Assembly (NCBI GenBank): GCA_026874595.1
Contig: CM049318.1
Coordinates: 43,816,456 to 43,880,455 of the forward strand
Source: Sipunculus nudus
Taxonomy: Eukaryota > Annelida > Sipuncula > Golfingiida > Sipunculidae
DNA length: 64,000 nucleotides
Direction: 5' to 3'
The notes under the pieces are model-generated. The model worked only from the letters and a program-made list of their open reading frames with translations, was not told the DNA's origin and did not search any database. Positions 42,982 through 55,669 of the stretch are shown here, piece after piece; the stretch's first letter is position 1, and the number at the start of each line of letters is the position of its first letter. The position numbers were made by a program, and so were the translations under genes.

Positions 42982-43620
42982 AAAGTGCAATGGTCAAGGT
43001 TGGGCAACACTTAAGGTACTGACTTCATATTTATGCTATAAAAATAACTTACAAAATTAGATCTTATTTTGGGTATAAAACTGAATCTTGATTTATAAGG
43101 TAATATTAATGAAAAAAAGTCTCTAGCTTCAACAACTATCATGTTGAGTATTTTTCCTGATTTTTTACAAAGAGCAATTTTTTTGGGACCATAACTTTTA
43201 TAAATTACCTAATACTGACCGAATTTCTGGCATGTACATAGGAACTATATAGGGAAATATTTATGCTAAATATGAAGAAAAACAGTTTGATAATTTTTTC
43301 AAAGGAACGCAGTTGCAGTGACCCAGTTTTCGGTTTTGTAGGAGATCATGGGACATCCATGCCATGGTCAAAGTTGGGCATAATATAAGATAATGATTTT
43401 AAATTAATGCTTATAACTATAAAAATACAAATCCTGATCCAATAACTGATATACAATAAAATAAAAAATAAATATAGTTACATCTTAAAAAAGACTCTAG
43501 CTTCAACGGTAAACACGAAAGTATTTGTAAATATATTTCCTGATGTTTTTGACATCTACAACATGTTAATTCTACAACTTACGCAATATTGACCTAATTT
43601 CTAGCAAAGTGCATAGGTAA

Positions 43621-44494
43621 ACTAGAATACGGGTAGTCGAAAAGCGACTACGTGTATCCGCCAAAATCAGAGTAAGACGGGTTAAGTGAGGCATTGATTG
43701 AGTGGCAAGGGGAAATAGTGTTAGATGTGATACATATTAGCATGGATGTCTGCCACGTAAACATGACTGTAGGTGGCGCCACCTGTAATAAAATCAAGAA
43801 TGCTTTCCAGGATGTATACGCATGCTAAATTTCAGGTGAATAAGTCAAACCACTGCCAAGATATGAGTCATTTTAACCCAAGTCAAAAGAAAAGATGGAC
43901 ACTGTGCAAAAATGGTTGAAGGTGGCGCCACCAGTTTTGTGTATGATAAATGTGAGATCTAAAAACATGCAAATTTTCGGGAAGATATGTCAAACCAGTC
44001 CGGAGATATGAGTATGGATGTCTGCAGCGTGAACGTGAATGAAGGTGGCGCCACATGTCATAAAATCAAGAAAGCTATCAAGGATGTATACGCATGCCGA
44101 ATTAGTCAAACCACTGCAGAGATATGAGTGATTTTAACCCCAGGCAGACTAACAGATGGACGCTGTGCAAAAATGGCTGCAGGTGGCGCCACCATTTTTT
44201 GTATGTTATAAAGCTATCCAAGGGCGTCATTTGTGTATAAAAATTTCATTATTGGCAAAAGAGTCCAAAGATATGTGGGTTAATGTGAGACGCACAGATA
44301 GACGCACTTGAGAGAGGAAAGGTCAGAGGTCAACGCCGAATGGTTAGGCACCAGTTCACATGTGACCCGATAATTGGTGTAAGTTTCGGATAAATCGGTC
44401 CAGTAGTCTCATAGGAGTTCTCCGATAACCATTACGGCGGCGGCGGAACCCGTTCAAAAACATAGTATCCGCAAAACTTTGTTTTGGTGGATAC
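43621..44494 (+). mobile_element. ACTAGA-type element with ~140 bp repeats
   Basis: 5' ACTAGAATACGGGTAGTCGA has a GTAGTCG/CGACTAC hairpin. The core has four units with GGTGGCGCCAC at 43772, 43921, 44044 and 44182. The 3' hairpin is GTATCCGCAAAAC-TTT-GTTTTGGTGGATAC (44465-44494). The host's GCATAGG...ATATATGCC sequence continues on both sides. Confidence 0.8.
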
Positions 44495-44773
44495 AAATAC
44501 AGAGAACCATATATGCCAAATTTGAACGAATCAACACCAGCGGTTTTCATAGTGGGCTGTCTTTAAGTGTATTTATAGTTTTTTTTTTAAAGAAACATCG
44601 TTTTTCCTTTCGAAGGAATTAAGTTGCAGTGACCTATTTTTTGTTGTGGTAGGAGGAACATCTTGCTCTAAATCAAATTTTGGATTCGTAGATCTTACGG
44701 TTTCAAAACGTGCCTTGTTAACGAACGGCCGGACGGACAAAGGACCCTTATGACGTATAGTCAGCTGAGCTAA

Positions 44774-45266
44774 AAATTTAAAACGTCCTATTCAGTCATG
44801 TCTGGAGACTACGTAGAGGTCTGCCACACTTCCCTGGTTTTCAAACGCTTTTCAAAGCACCTCTACAAATCTGTAAGGCCAGTTCAGAGCATTTTTCACA
44901 ACTATTGGTTCTTTCATACTATGTTTTGGTTTCCTCCGGGCCTGGTATACAAGCAGAAAAAAAGCGACCCATGGATCTTGAAGCTCAGCTGACAGTCACA
45001 TTTCGTACTTCAAAATTTGTCAAGTTTTGTAGGATTATAGGACTGATGCTGACTATAGCAGATTATCTCGGTTAATGGTCTAACGCAAAATATATGATTA
45101 CTTCGCTAATAACAAGCCCAAAAAATAGCCATAAGATTATAGTCTTGTAAAAAGAGAAAAGAAAACGAAATAAATTATTGGTTACACCAGTGGTTTCATT
45201 GCAAGGATATAGCTGTATAATGTAAACATGGCAAATTTCAGAGCAAGTCCATCATTAATTACTAAA
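44774..45266. other. No gene; family-1 5'-like fragment
   Basis: GCGACCCATGGATCTTGAAG, CTCAGCTGACAG at ~44963 is a degenerate family-1 start. Nothing else is recognised. Confidence 0.4.
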
Positions 45267-47808
45267 ACAAGGGGCCTATGGGCAAAGACGCGCAGCTGAA
45301 ACACCACTTAAGGCCATAACATATAAATGTAGGTCATAAGTGACTTAATTTCGAATTTGCAAGAAGAGTTTACCAGAACGTGTCTGTATATTAATAAATA
45401 TTAACATCACAGTTCTAATGGTTATACTTTTTGTGCCATGCAAAGTATCAGCTGTAGCCTTTTCTCAACGAGTGGTCTTACATTCACTCTGTGCAAAATT
45501 GTGAATAATACTGGGAAAAAAAATGAAAAATGCTTTGAAACTGCAGAAATACTGCAGTATGCTGAAGTCCAGGAGAAAGGGGTGTAGCTATAGCATAAAT
45601 GTACGTACCATTCATACATACCAAAGGAAACAGGTCAAAATAATTGGCCCCGGTGTTGTTTCGATACTTGCACAGGTTTTATGATTAATATTGGAAATGG
45701 AAAATGGTTCTTATAAGCAAACACAGAAATCACAATACAATTAGGGAAGAGGTGGAAAAGCACTTTAAATCTGGTGTTCACTGCCCTATCAATTCTAGCG
45801 AAATTCGTCAAAATTTGTGATCCGGGAAATTCAAGGAATCCGTAAAGAAAACTTTTTTTAAATAATACGCACTATAATTCATGGAATATAAGTCGCATTG
45901 ACCTATTTCCCGCTTTCCCAAAGTACCTTTCATGAACTTTTACAGGTGAAGCTTGATCAACCTGGTTCTTGCAGTTACGGTTTGTGCCCTGTTATGACAG
46001 ACGATGTCTTTTCAGGTTTTCGCTTGGTAACTCAGAAAATATGTCACAGTGACCTATTTAGACCGGTAAGCCTTTGACGTTCCTGGGTTAGTCCGGGGGT
46101 TGAGGGGGGTCCTGTGTGCAATCGTATGTCCCCTTATTTTGACTTTTGATCAAGGTAGGACACCTTTAGCGGAGTAAAAATAACTTGGGTAGACATCCTG
46201 GATCGCGGGCAGAAAGGGTGAAATCCAAGATGGCGTCCAAGATGGCCGCCGAACCATTGAATCATACTACACTCGAAAAGTAATTGGGGTAGGGGATTGA
46301 TTTTGGTGTCTTTACCTATGTTTTTAGGGTCAAGGAATCTATTGAAACAATTTCCATAACAATATCGTATTTGGTTTAGGTGATATTCAATATGGCCGCC
46401 GTACCATAAAATCATCCATTCCTCAAAAAGTAATTGAGGTAGGGGAATGATTTTGGTGTCTTTGCCTATGTTTTCAGGGTCAAGAAATCTATTGAAACCT
46501 TTTCCAAGACATATTCAATATGGCTGCCAATATGGCCGCTGTACCATTGAATCGCATATGACAAGCCAAGGAATCAAGGTAGGGGGTTGATTTTGGTGTT
46601 ATTGTCTATGTTTTTCAGGGCTCAGGGGACTATTTAAATTATCTTCAAAACTATACCGTTTTTGATTCTGGGGATACTTAATATGGCTGTCAATATGGCC
46701 ATTGTACATTTGAACATGTATGACACTCCATGGTGGGGGTGTGATTTTGGTATCTTTGCCCCTGTTGTCAGGGTCAAAGAATCTACTGAAACCAACTCCA
46801 AGACAATACCGTATTTCGTTATGGTGATATTCAATATGGCTGCAAATATGGTTGAGTCATGTCTGACAAGCCAAGAAATTAAGGTTGGGGATTTAGTTTG
46901 ATATCTTTGCCTATGTTCTCAATGTCTCAATGGATTTTTGAAATTATTTTCAAGAAATTTTTTTTTTTTTGGTTTTGGTGTCAGTTAACATTAGCTGCCA
47001 ATATAAGTTTCTTTGATAACTGCTAAAATTCATGTACATCTAACATATTTTGTGCTCAAATCATGTTCTTTCTAAAGTCTTGGAGAACATAGGTCCCACT
47101 GACTTTATTTTTTATGTCCAAGGAGACATTTTTTTATATCAAACATTTAACACTGATGCCCTTTTTGATTTTCTGGGTGCTCAAAATTAGATTTGCTGCT
47201 TGTGGCTCACAAAATATAGATCACCATGACCCAGTTTCAATTGTTGATGGAGTGTGGACCTAAAATTTTATGTGAGAAGAATCTAGGTCAAACTGTAATG
47301 ATTTGTACCAATCTGAGTTTCAGTGTATTCGTGTTTTTCCTTTAGCTCACAGCATTAAGATTACAGTTATCTAGTTTAGGGATTCGACAAAAACTTTCCA
47401 AAGACCTCTCTGGATGTTATATTAGAATGCTCTATGAACCTAATTTCAGGTTTCAAAGGAGATTTGCCCAGAACTTCTCTGGATGTTAGGTTAAAATATT
47501 CTAGGGTTTACGGACACCATTTGAACCCAGTCAGACTGTCTGGGGGATTCAAGACCATCTTTTAGCCCTGTACCTTGCAGAAAATATGTCACGATGAATT
47601 AACTTTAGATTTACCTGAAGATATTTCCAGAAGCTCATATGTTGCGTAAGAGGATTCCGGGCCTATAAGATACTGTAATTGCCAATCTGATATTCGCCCA
47701 AATCATTTTTTTGGTTCCTATAGCCAGTAGAATATAAATCACAGTGACCTAATTTCTTGTTTATAAGGATATTTGCCTAGGCAAATGACGTGCAGTCCGC
47801 TGAGCTAA
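45267..47808 (+). mobile_element. Family-1 element containing the CCATATT satellite
   Basis: 5' ACAAGGGGCCTATGGGCAAA, GACGCGCAGCTGA; 3' ...GACGTGCAGTCCGCTGAGCTAA at 47808. Satellite units occupy 46134-46930. The remainder includes CAGTGACCTATTT-type lines typical of these elements. Confidence 0.55.
46100..46930 (-). repeat. ~160 bp CCATATT satellite, minus orientation
   Basis: Units contain AATATGGCCGCC..TACCAT, GTAGGGG.TTGATTTTGGTG, GTCTTTGCCTATG and GGGTCAAGGAATCTATTGAAA. The left edge (GGGTCCTGTGTGCAATCG...) is the reverse complement of the right edge of the block ending near 59680. Confidence 0.8.
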
Positions 47809-47826
47809 AAGAACAACAAACATGAA

Positions 47827-50800
47827 ACAAGGGACTATGGGTCACGGCGCTCAGCTGTTATATATGATAAAAAAATATGAATTTAAAATGAGACACATGC
47901 TGGTTTTATGTGGTAATAAATGTAAGCTGTATTATGAGTTGTAGTAGTTTAGCTAATGTATGATTTTGATAGTACCTTTGGAGACAGGGAAGAGGATTGA
48001 TTTAATTTATTTTATTAACAAATGGAGAACTATTGTCACACAGATTTTGACTTGGCAATATAACTTATAAGCAGAACATATAAGAGTTTAACTATTTATT
48101 AAAAAATATTGTCCCAAATATAATTTTATAAAAAAATATGAGAATCGTATGATTTTTTAAAATGAAATATAACTGAAATGATTATTAAAATAATATTAAA
48201 GAATATATTCATGAATGCATTCATGAATACATTTTGAAAGTATTTTCACTGGTATTCATATACTTTCATTTTTACCTGAATTCCCATTCTTTATGCAAAA
48301 AATTTTATAATGGAGTACATATTCATATTCGTATTTAAATACAATTGCAAAGTATTTGCACCATGTCTGGTACTTATTCAGTTTTCACCAAACAATGATG
48401 TTGATAATCTAGAATATACCAAATTCACACATTTAAATAATGATCATAAGTATCTGGTTTTATGGCTTTTATTTATATTTAAAAAAATAAATGTAATATA
48501 TTCATTTTGGACTCATTTCACATCAATGTACAAACTAGACACAGTAGAAATCTAGATTAATATTATCAACTGCATCTTTGTCTATCATTAATTTCCTTCA
48601 TATGATCCCTAATGATTAGTAATGAATAATATGATTTACTTTTTTATCATTATAATTGAACTGAAAAATACAATAGGTGACTGCATGGTGTTATTTGGAA
48701 TATGTGACATTCTATCCATCAATACAAGATTCTTATATCATCAGTAACTGCAAGTTAATTTCCTGTTATTATACACTAACAAATTCCTTTTCTATGTTTC
48801 TTTAATTTGTTATTAAAAAACAATAAAAATTTATTAATTGTTTATTGTTATGTTGTTGGTCAAAACTACTAGATGAGTTGGGTTGGACACCTGGATCAAC
48901 TGTGGCTGTCCATAAGCTGCCTGGCTGCCCCAGTGTATGTTTCGCCTCAAGCATGCATAATTTGCTGAAAGTTCAACAAGGTCAACATACAGGTGACTCA
49001 AGAGGGGCTGGAGAGAGCCAAGGTCTGATATGGTCTCATAAAAACATTAATAAAAGCTACAATTTTTGGCCAATTTCTGTAAGCTTTCTAAACAACAAAG
49101 CTGAAATCCTTATGTGTGCATGATATGAAAATTATATCAACAGTGCTCTCAGGAAACAAACGTGCCATGGTCAAAGTTGGGCAAAATTTAAGGTACTAAT
49201 TTTATATTTATACTAATAACTTATAAAATTTGAAAAATTCAGAACTAATTTTGGGTATTCAATTGAATCTTGATTAAATAATGTTACATCCCTGACAAAA
49301 AAGATCTCTAGCTTCAGCAATGCCCTTGTTAAGGGAGTAAATATATTTCTTGTTTTTTTACAAAGTGCATAATGTTTGGGCCCATAACTTAAAACAATTA
49401 CGCAATACTGACATCATTTTTGGCATGTGCATAGAGAATGTATAGAAAAATATGTATATTATATATGATTACAGTCAGATCAGTGGTTTTGTTATTAGGC
49501 AGTCTTGAAGTGTAACAATGGGTTTTTAATGGTAAAATGAAGTTTTTCATTAATATTTCGAAGGTATTAAGTCCTAGTGACCAAATTCTTGGCATGGTAG
49601 GGGATTTTGGAAACATCTAATTGTCTACCAAATTTTAGGAACTGAGAGCTGAAGCTGGGGCGCTGATTTCTTGCAAGATGTAAACAATATAATATATGGT
49701 GCTTGAAAACTTGAATAAAATCTACAGTTTTTGATCAACTGGTTTCAAATTTTAACAGACAAAATGCTAACAAAAACATGCTGTGAAAATTAAATCAACA
49801 GTACTTTCAGAAAAAAAACGTGCCATGGTCAAAGTTGGGCAAAATTTAAGGTACCAATTTTTTATTTTTGTTAATATTTTAAAAAATTTAAAAGATTTTG
49901 ATCTAATTTTGGGTATACAATTTAATTTTGATTAATTTAAGTTATATTACTGGAAACTAGATGTGTCGGAACGACACGAATGCCCCCGCCTGGGGCAAAT
50001 TAGAAACATTTGTTAAATTTTGTAAATCTTTTTTTAAGTTCGGGAGGTGTCGTATGGTCAAAAGTAGGTCAACAAGGGCAAAATGCAAACTTGATCTGTA
50101 ACGGGTCATTTTCAAGCGACACACCAAAAATCAGGCCAGTATCTGCAGGCACTGTGAAAAAAAGTCCATACATGTGCATTTTTCATAAAAATTTCTGTCT
50201 TTCATGAAATTTTCTATGTTCAGGATCTCTGTCATATGGTCAAAAATAGGTCAACTGGGATGAAACGCGAACTCGATCTGTAACTAGTCATTATCTGCCC
50301 ACACACCAAAAATCAGGCCAATATCTGCAGGCATGGCGAAAAAAAAGTCTGTACATGTGTATTTGTCATGAAAATTTCTATTTTTCATGAAATTTTCTAA
50401 GTTTAGGAGCCGTAAACGGTCAAAAGTAGGTCAACCAGGACAAAACGCGAACTCCATCTGTAACTGGTCATTATCTGCCCACACACCAAAAATCAGGCCA
50501 ATATCTGCAGGCATTGCGAAAAAAAGTCCGTACATGTGTATTTGTCATGAAAATTTCTATTTTTCATGAAATTTTCTAAGTTAAGGAGCCGTAAAACAGT
50601 CAAAAGTAGGTCAATCGGGACGAAACGCGAACTCGATCTGTAACTAGTCATTACCTGCCTACACACCAAAAATCAGGCAAATATCTACAGGCATTGCGAA
50701 AAAAAGTCCGTACATGTGTGTTTGTCATGAAAATTTCTATTTTTCATGAAATTTTCTATGTTCAAGAGCCGTAAAACCGTCAAAAGTAGGTCAATCGGGA

Positions 50801-52320
50801 CGAAACGCAAACTCGATCTGTAACTGGTCAATATCTACCTAAACACCAAAAATCAGGCCAATATCTGCAGGCATTGCGAAAAAAAGTCCGTACATGTGTA
50901 TTTTTTCATGAAAATTTCTATTTTTCATGAAATTTTCCAAGTTAAGGAGCCGTAAAACAGTCAAAAGTAGATCAACAAGGGCCAAATGCAAACTTGATCT
51001 GTAACGGGTTATTTTCAAGCGACACACCAAAAATCAGGCCAGTATCTGCAGGCACTGTGAAAAAAAGTCCATACATGTGCATTTTTCATAAACATTTCTG
51101 TCTTTCATGAAATTTTCTAAGTTTAGGAGCCGTAAAACGGTCAAAAGTAGGTCAACCGGGACGAAACGCGAACTCGATCTGTAACTGGTCATTATCTGCC
51201 CACACACCAAAAATCAGGCCAATATCTGCAGGCATTGCGAAAAAAAGTCCGTACATGTGTTTGTCATGAAAATTTCTATTTTTCATGAAATTTTCTATGT
51301 TCAAGAGCCGTAAACGGTCAAAAGTAGGTCAACCGGGACAAAACGCGAACTCCATCTGTAACTGGTCATTATCTGCCCACACACTAAAAATCAGGCCAAT
51401 ATCTGCAGGCATTGCGAAAAAAAGTCCGTACATGTGTATTTTTTCATGAAAATTTCTATTTTTCATGAAATTTTCCAAGTTAAGGAGCCGTAAAACAGTC
51501 AAAAGTAGGTCAACAAGGGCCAAATGCAAACTTGATCTGTAACGGGTTATTTTCAAGCGACACACCAAAAATCAGGCCAGTATCTGCAGGCACTGTGAAA
51601 AAAAGTCCATACATGTGCATTTTTCATAAACATTTCTGTCTTTCATGAAATTTTCTAAGTTTAGGAGCCGTAAAACGGTCAAAAGTAGATCAACCGGGAC
51701 GAAACGCGAACTCGATCTGTAACTGGTCATTATCTGCCCACACACCAAAAATCAGGCCAATATCTGCAGGCATTGCGAAAAAAAGTCCGTACAACTGTTT
51801 GATTTCGGAATGACGGACATGGGTAAAACTATATGCCCCGGCCACTTTGTGGCGGGGGCATGAAAAAGTCCATAGCTTTAACATGTTTTGTGTAAAGTGA
51901 ACAAATATCTTTCCTGATTTTTTACAAAATGCATTATGTTTGGGCCAATAACTTTTTAAAATTATATAATACAGACATAATTTCTGGCATGTACATAGGA
52001 AATATATAGAGGAATATTTATGGTAAATATGAGGAAAAACCGATGATTGGTTTTGATATGAGGCCGTCCTGAAGTGTGAAAATAGGTTTTTAATAAAAAA
52101 TTGAAGTTTTTCCTTAATTTCCCAAAGGAACGAAGTCGCAAAGACCCAGTTTTCGGCTTGGTAGGAGATCTTGAGGACATCTAACATTATGCCGAATTTT
52201 GGATTCCTAGGTCTTACGGTTTCAAAACGTGCCACATCTACGAACGGACGGACGGACGGACAGACGGACGGACAATGGACCACGACTATAGCTCAGATGA
52301 CTTATAGTCAGCTGAGCTAA
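47827..52320 (+). mobile_element. Family-1 element, ~2.6 kb copy 2 (split)
   Basis: 5' ACAAGGGACTATGGGTCACG, GCGCTCAGCTG; 3' hairpin ending AGCTAA at 52320. Without the insert 49956-51860 it is about 2.59 kb, the length of copy 1, and it follows copy 1 nearly base for base (for example TTCATGAATGCATTCATGAA at 48209). Confidence 0.88.
49956..51860 (+). mobile_element. ACTAGA-type element with ten ~180 bp repeats
   Basis: 5' ACTAGATGTGTCGGAACGAC with GTGTCG/CGACAC hairpin, then TGCCCCCGCC. 3' hairpin TGCCCCGGCCAC-TTT-GTGGCGGGGGCA (51834-51860). The core is ten direct repeats starting (AGGTCAAC) at 50066, 50248, 50428, 50608, 50788, 50969, 51149, 51326, 51508 and 51688. Host copy 2 reads ...TTACTGGAAA before and AAAAAGTCCATAGC after, which is continuous in copies 1 and 3. 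Confidence 0.88.
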
Positions 52321-52420
52321 AAATGACAGAACTTTAGACAAATCCAGAGCAAAAGATGTTCTGCCAGTGGAACAATCGCATATGCCAACAGGCTGCGTTG
52401 TTGGTGTCATGACATATTTA

Positions 52421-54551
52421 ACAAGTGACCCATGGGTCATGACGCTCAGCTGCCAAGCATGACCTGCGACATCATGGGCTGAGATTCACAACTTCCAGTC
52501 AAATTTTGAAGAACCAATTTGCCAATTTGTTGAAATTTTCTACGACAACAGAAATATATATCACCTATGTCTGGTTAAAACACAGTGAATTGATGGTCTG
52601 AGGAAAATGTATGATTGTTAAGGTATCCAAAAGTATTCCCATAGCTTACTTGATACCTGTCAGTCTCAAAAGGAACACCACAAAGGGCAAATATAAGATC
52701 AAAATATATAGCAAAAAATCAAGGAAATCCATGCAAGAATTATTGAGAAACAGGTGCTTCTGTATGAATTTTTATTCAATTCAAGCCAACTGTACTGCAC
52801 TTTCATATATGATGATAATATTTATTAAGAAATATTTGACCCAATCCTTTGCAAGATTACATTAATATACATCCGACTGCCTTCACTTTAACAGTTCTTG
52901 AGATAATATGATCAAAAGGAATTTAAAGATGGTTGCCTGGTGGCCATTTTGGACTTCTGACAGGTCTGAAATCAAATAACAACCATTCTCTAAATCGGAC
53001 CAAAAATTGAAGGAAAATTACTGAAGCTGCACTGAAAAAAGGATTTCTAAGGTGGCTAACTGGCAGACAAAATGGATTTCTGACAAGTCTGACATTTGAT
53101 ATCACACATCCTCCAATAAGAGACCAAACTTGAGGCAAATTCTCCAAATGATGTTACAGTAATGAATGTCCAAAACAATTCAAAAGGCATGTTCAGGCGC
53201 TCATATCAGATTTATAGATATGCAAATGTAAAAGTGTAGGTCCAATATTTTTTATTATCACTCTGCTTTTCAATGGGGTCAGCAGGGTTGGTAAACTGCA
53301 AAACCTGAAAGAAAAGAAATGCAGAAAGCATGACTAAGAGTCTTGTAATAAAATAAAGCCATCCTAAATCAAGTACACCTCCACATATTATGAGAACAAA
53401 CACTTGCTTTTATATGTGGTGATTTATATGAAAATATTCAGATATCTAGGAAACTACGTTTATTGCTATGATTCCATAAAATAAACTGCAAAATGTTCTC
53501 ATCATCTAATTAATCAGTAGCTAAACCTTAATACTATACTCTCATAGTGTTAATTCCTGGCTGAAGTATTCGAACAACAGTGTTTTGTTATGCAGTAACG
53601 AGGTACTTATCACTCAGCCTTATCACTTAATAGCCTGATACAAAATGGAGTCATATGTCACCAGTGTCACTCACAATTACAGCCACACGGTGAGATGTAC
53701 CAGCTGGAGAGCAAGCTTATATATACAAGAAAAATAGAGATGGTCTACAAATTAAGTTGACCTGACCTATGACCTTGGCCTTTTGCCCACATATCAACTG
53801 GATTCTTTCTAAATGATGGGTAACTACTAACCAATTACATCTTGCCGGTTGTAATTACTTGGCAACCAATGAGTGAATAACTTAGCCCTGCAACCTTTAA
53901 CCTCCTGACCAGCTGACCTCAAAATCAATTAGTTATTTCTTCATGCAAAAAGACCCATAAATATGAAGTTTGAATTACATTGAGTGATGCATAGATGTGG
54001 CATATGAGAAAGACTGAAGGTTTGGGTTGAACAGTTTCACTTGAAATATGTTCACAAGCATTTAGAACAATATTGTGACATTGACCTTTGACCTTTTGAA
54101 CTCAATATCAATAGGCTTCTTCCCCTATTGGTAGGTTAGCCATATATGACAGATAGAAAGTATAGATTGAAAAGTTTGCCTATAAATGACTCCACGCAAG
54201 AAGTTGGTTCTGTGACCTTGACCTTTGACCTTGTGACCTCAAAATAATTATGGTTCTTCCCCTGTTGGTAGGTGAGCTGTATTTGAAAGATGGAAGGTCT
54301 GGGATGAAAATTTGGGCTAAACGAATTATTTCTGGGGGGTGCAAACACACCCCATAACTTCGAGGATATAGCAGTGACCCAATTTCAGGTTTGCAAGGAG
54401 ATCTTTTTAGAACCTCTAAGACTGCATAGGGTTCATGGCCCTAGCCCCTACGGTTACGATTTGTGCCCTGCTAACGGACGGACGGCCGGCCGGCCGGACG
54501 GACAAAGACCCATCGCTATAGCCCAGCATGACTGAAAGTCAGCTGAGCTAA
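52421..54551 (+). mobile_element. Family-1 element with AGGTCA-site repeats
   Basis: 5' ACAAGTGACCCATGGGTCAT, GACGCTCAGCTG; 3' GGACGGCCGGCCGGCCGG, then TAGCCCAGCATGACTGAAAG and TCAGCTGAGCTAA at 54551. 53750-54300 has units with TGACCTTGACCTTTGACCTT (54212). No genes. Confidence 0.7.
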
Positions 54552-54989
54552 TAAAAAATCGTGTTAAAAAAATAATAATAATATTAATATTAATAATTAA
54601 TAATATAATATTAAACATAATAAAAAAGGTGTTACCACCTTTAGGGAACTATTTGAACAGTTCCTGGGCTTGGTGCTCGGATATGTCAAATTGTACAACA
54701 TATAGGTTTCATTTTTTACTCATATTAAGGTATCTGTGAGAGACAAAGGCGCCCATTGAAAACTCCTGTTAGCAATATTTCTCTGGACACCAAACAACTA
54801 AGGGATCTGGACAGTTTCTCTCCATCATCAAATAATAAAATTAAACTTGAAGTTTTCCTCAGAAAGTGTCCAGTAAAATATTTTTTTTTTACTCAGAAAG
54901 ACCTGAGTGTACAATAGAATAGTGCAGGTTGGTTAATATTTCCCTTAAGACACAGTCGGTCAGAAAATGGATCGCTCACACATCATCCT
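54552..54989. other. No recognisable feature
   Basis: AT-rich with an AATAATAATATTAAT run at 54570-54615. It may include more of the pseudogene that follows, but no motif is visible. Confidence 0.4.
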
Positions 54990-55351
54990 GAATTAGTCTC
55001 TGGTCATGAAGAGGCGGATGTCCCAATCATTCCTCTTGTCCTCTTTTGGGGCAAGAAATGAGCTGAAACAGATAGTTATCATCACTGGTAAAAAAAAAAA
55101 GATGTGATTGTACTTGTATCGTGCTTTTTACATCTGTTTGTGTCAAGTGGACTTAATGAACTGTGACTCAAAGGGAGAACTGGATACAAAAGCGAGGTAT
55201 ATTCCAATTCATGATTCGACAGAAGAGTCGGCCAGCTTATATTTATGTTCTTCCAGCCATTCATGTCTTCACTGGAAATGGCGTTACAAGCAAATTTGGA
55301 CCACTGTACCAAGGCAACAACAATAAAGCAAATGTCTCCAAAATCCTTTTT
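54990..55351 (+). pseudogene. Frameshifted remnant of an uncharacterised metazoan protein family
   Basis: Conceptual pieces in changing frames keep a recognisable order: E-L-V-S-G-H-E-E-A-D-V (54990-55022), D-V-I-V-L-V-S-C-F-L-H-L-F (~55100-55140), R-Y-I-P-I-H-D (~55197-55217) and L-P-A-I-H-V-F-T-G-N-G-V-T-S-K-F-G (~55250-55300). From memory, the EEADT..LH, DTDVLVLLLH, PIH and LPA.HxLTGxDxTSKFG blocks occur in this order in a large uncharacterised family common in aquatic invertebrates, possibly with a PIN-like fold. Function is not known to me. At least two frame changes make it non-functional, and the usual Asp of the TGxD block is Gly here. Confidence 0.5.
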
Positions 55352-55669
55352 TAGAGATTTCTGACGGATGAGTGGAAATATACAAGACTGTGCAATGCAG
55401 AAAAATACCTAATTCAGGTACTAACCCGTCGAAATCATAGCAACTGTCGATCGTTTGCGGTACACAATGTAGCATCAACGAACAGGAACTTCATGATCTA
55501 CCACCAACAAACAATTCTAACCTTGGCCGTACCTTAAGGCATTCTATAAGACATACACTGGTTTCTCTAGTGTGTATGGTCTTGCTGGAAGCAAAGACTT
55601 CCCTGCTTCATATTCTGCAAATTTCAAGCAAATAAAACGCTTCATGTCTTAAAAATATTTTCAATAGAT
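55352..55669. other. No gene recognised
   Basis: May continue the decayed protein remnant. No motif is visible. Confidence 0.35.

Larger units (their letters stand above)
39103..44773 (+). mobile_element. Family-1 element of the D1 subfamily, split by three insertions
   Basis: 5' ACAAGGGACCACTGGGTCAC, TGTGCTCAGCCGAAGTTG; 3' ...TCAGCTGAGCTAA ending at 44773. Insertions are 39376-40341, 41231-42981 and 43621-44494, leaving ~2.1 kb that parallels D1 (18689-28750 without its insert). Confidence 0.65.

Noticed and set aside
49956-51860. Regular ~180 bp array resembling a CRISPR-like array
   Set aside because: Units are contiguous with no unique spacers, lie inside a hairpin-ended element in eukaryotic DNA, and no cas genes exist.
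51690-52283. 197-codon reverse open frame
   Set aside because: It crosses the junction of an inserted repeat element and its host and ends in the GGAC microsatellite; similar frames occur wherever that repeat does.
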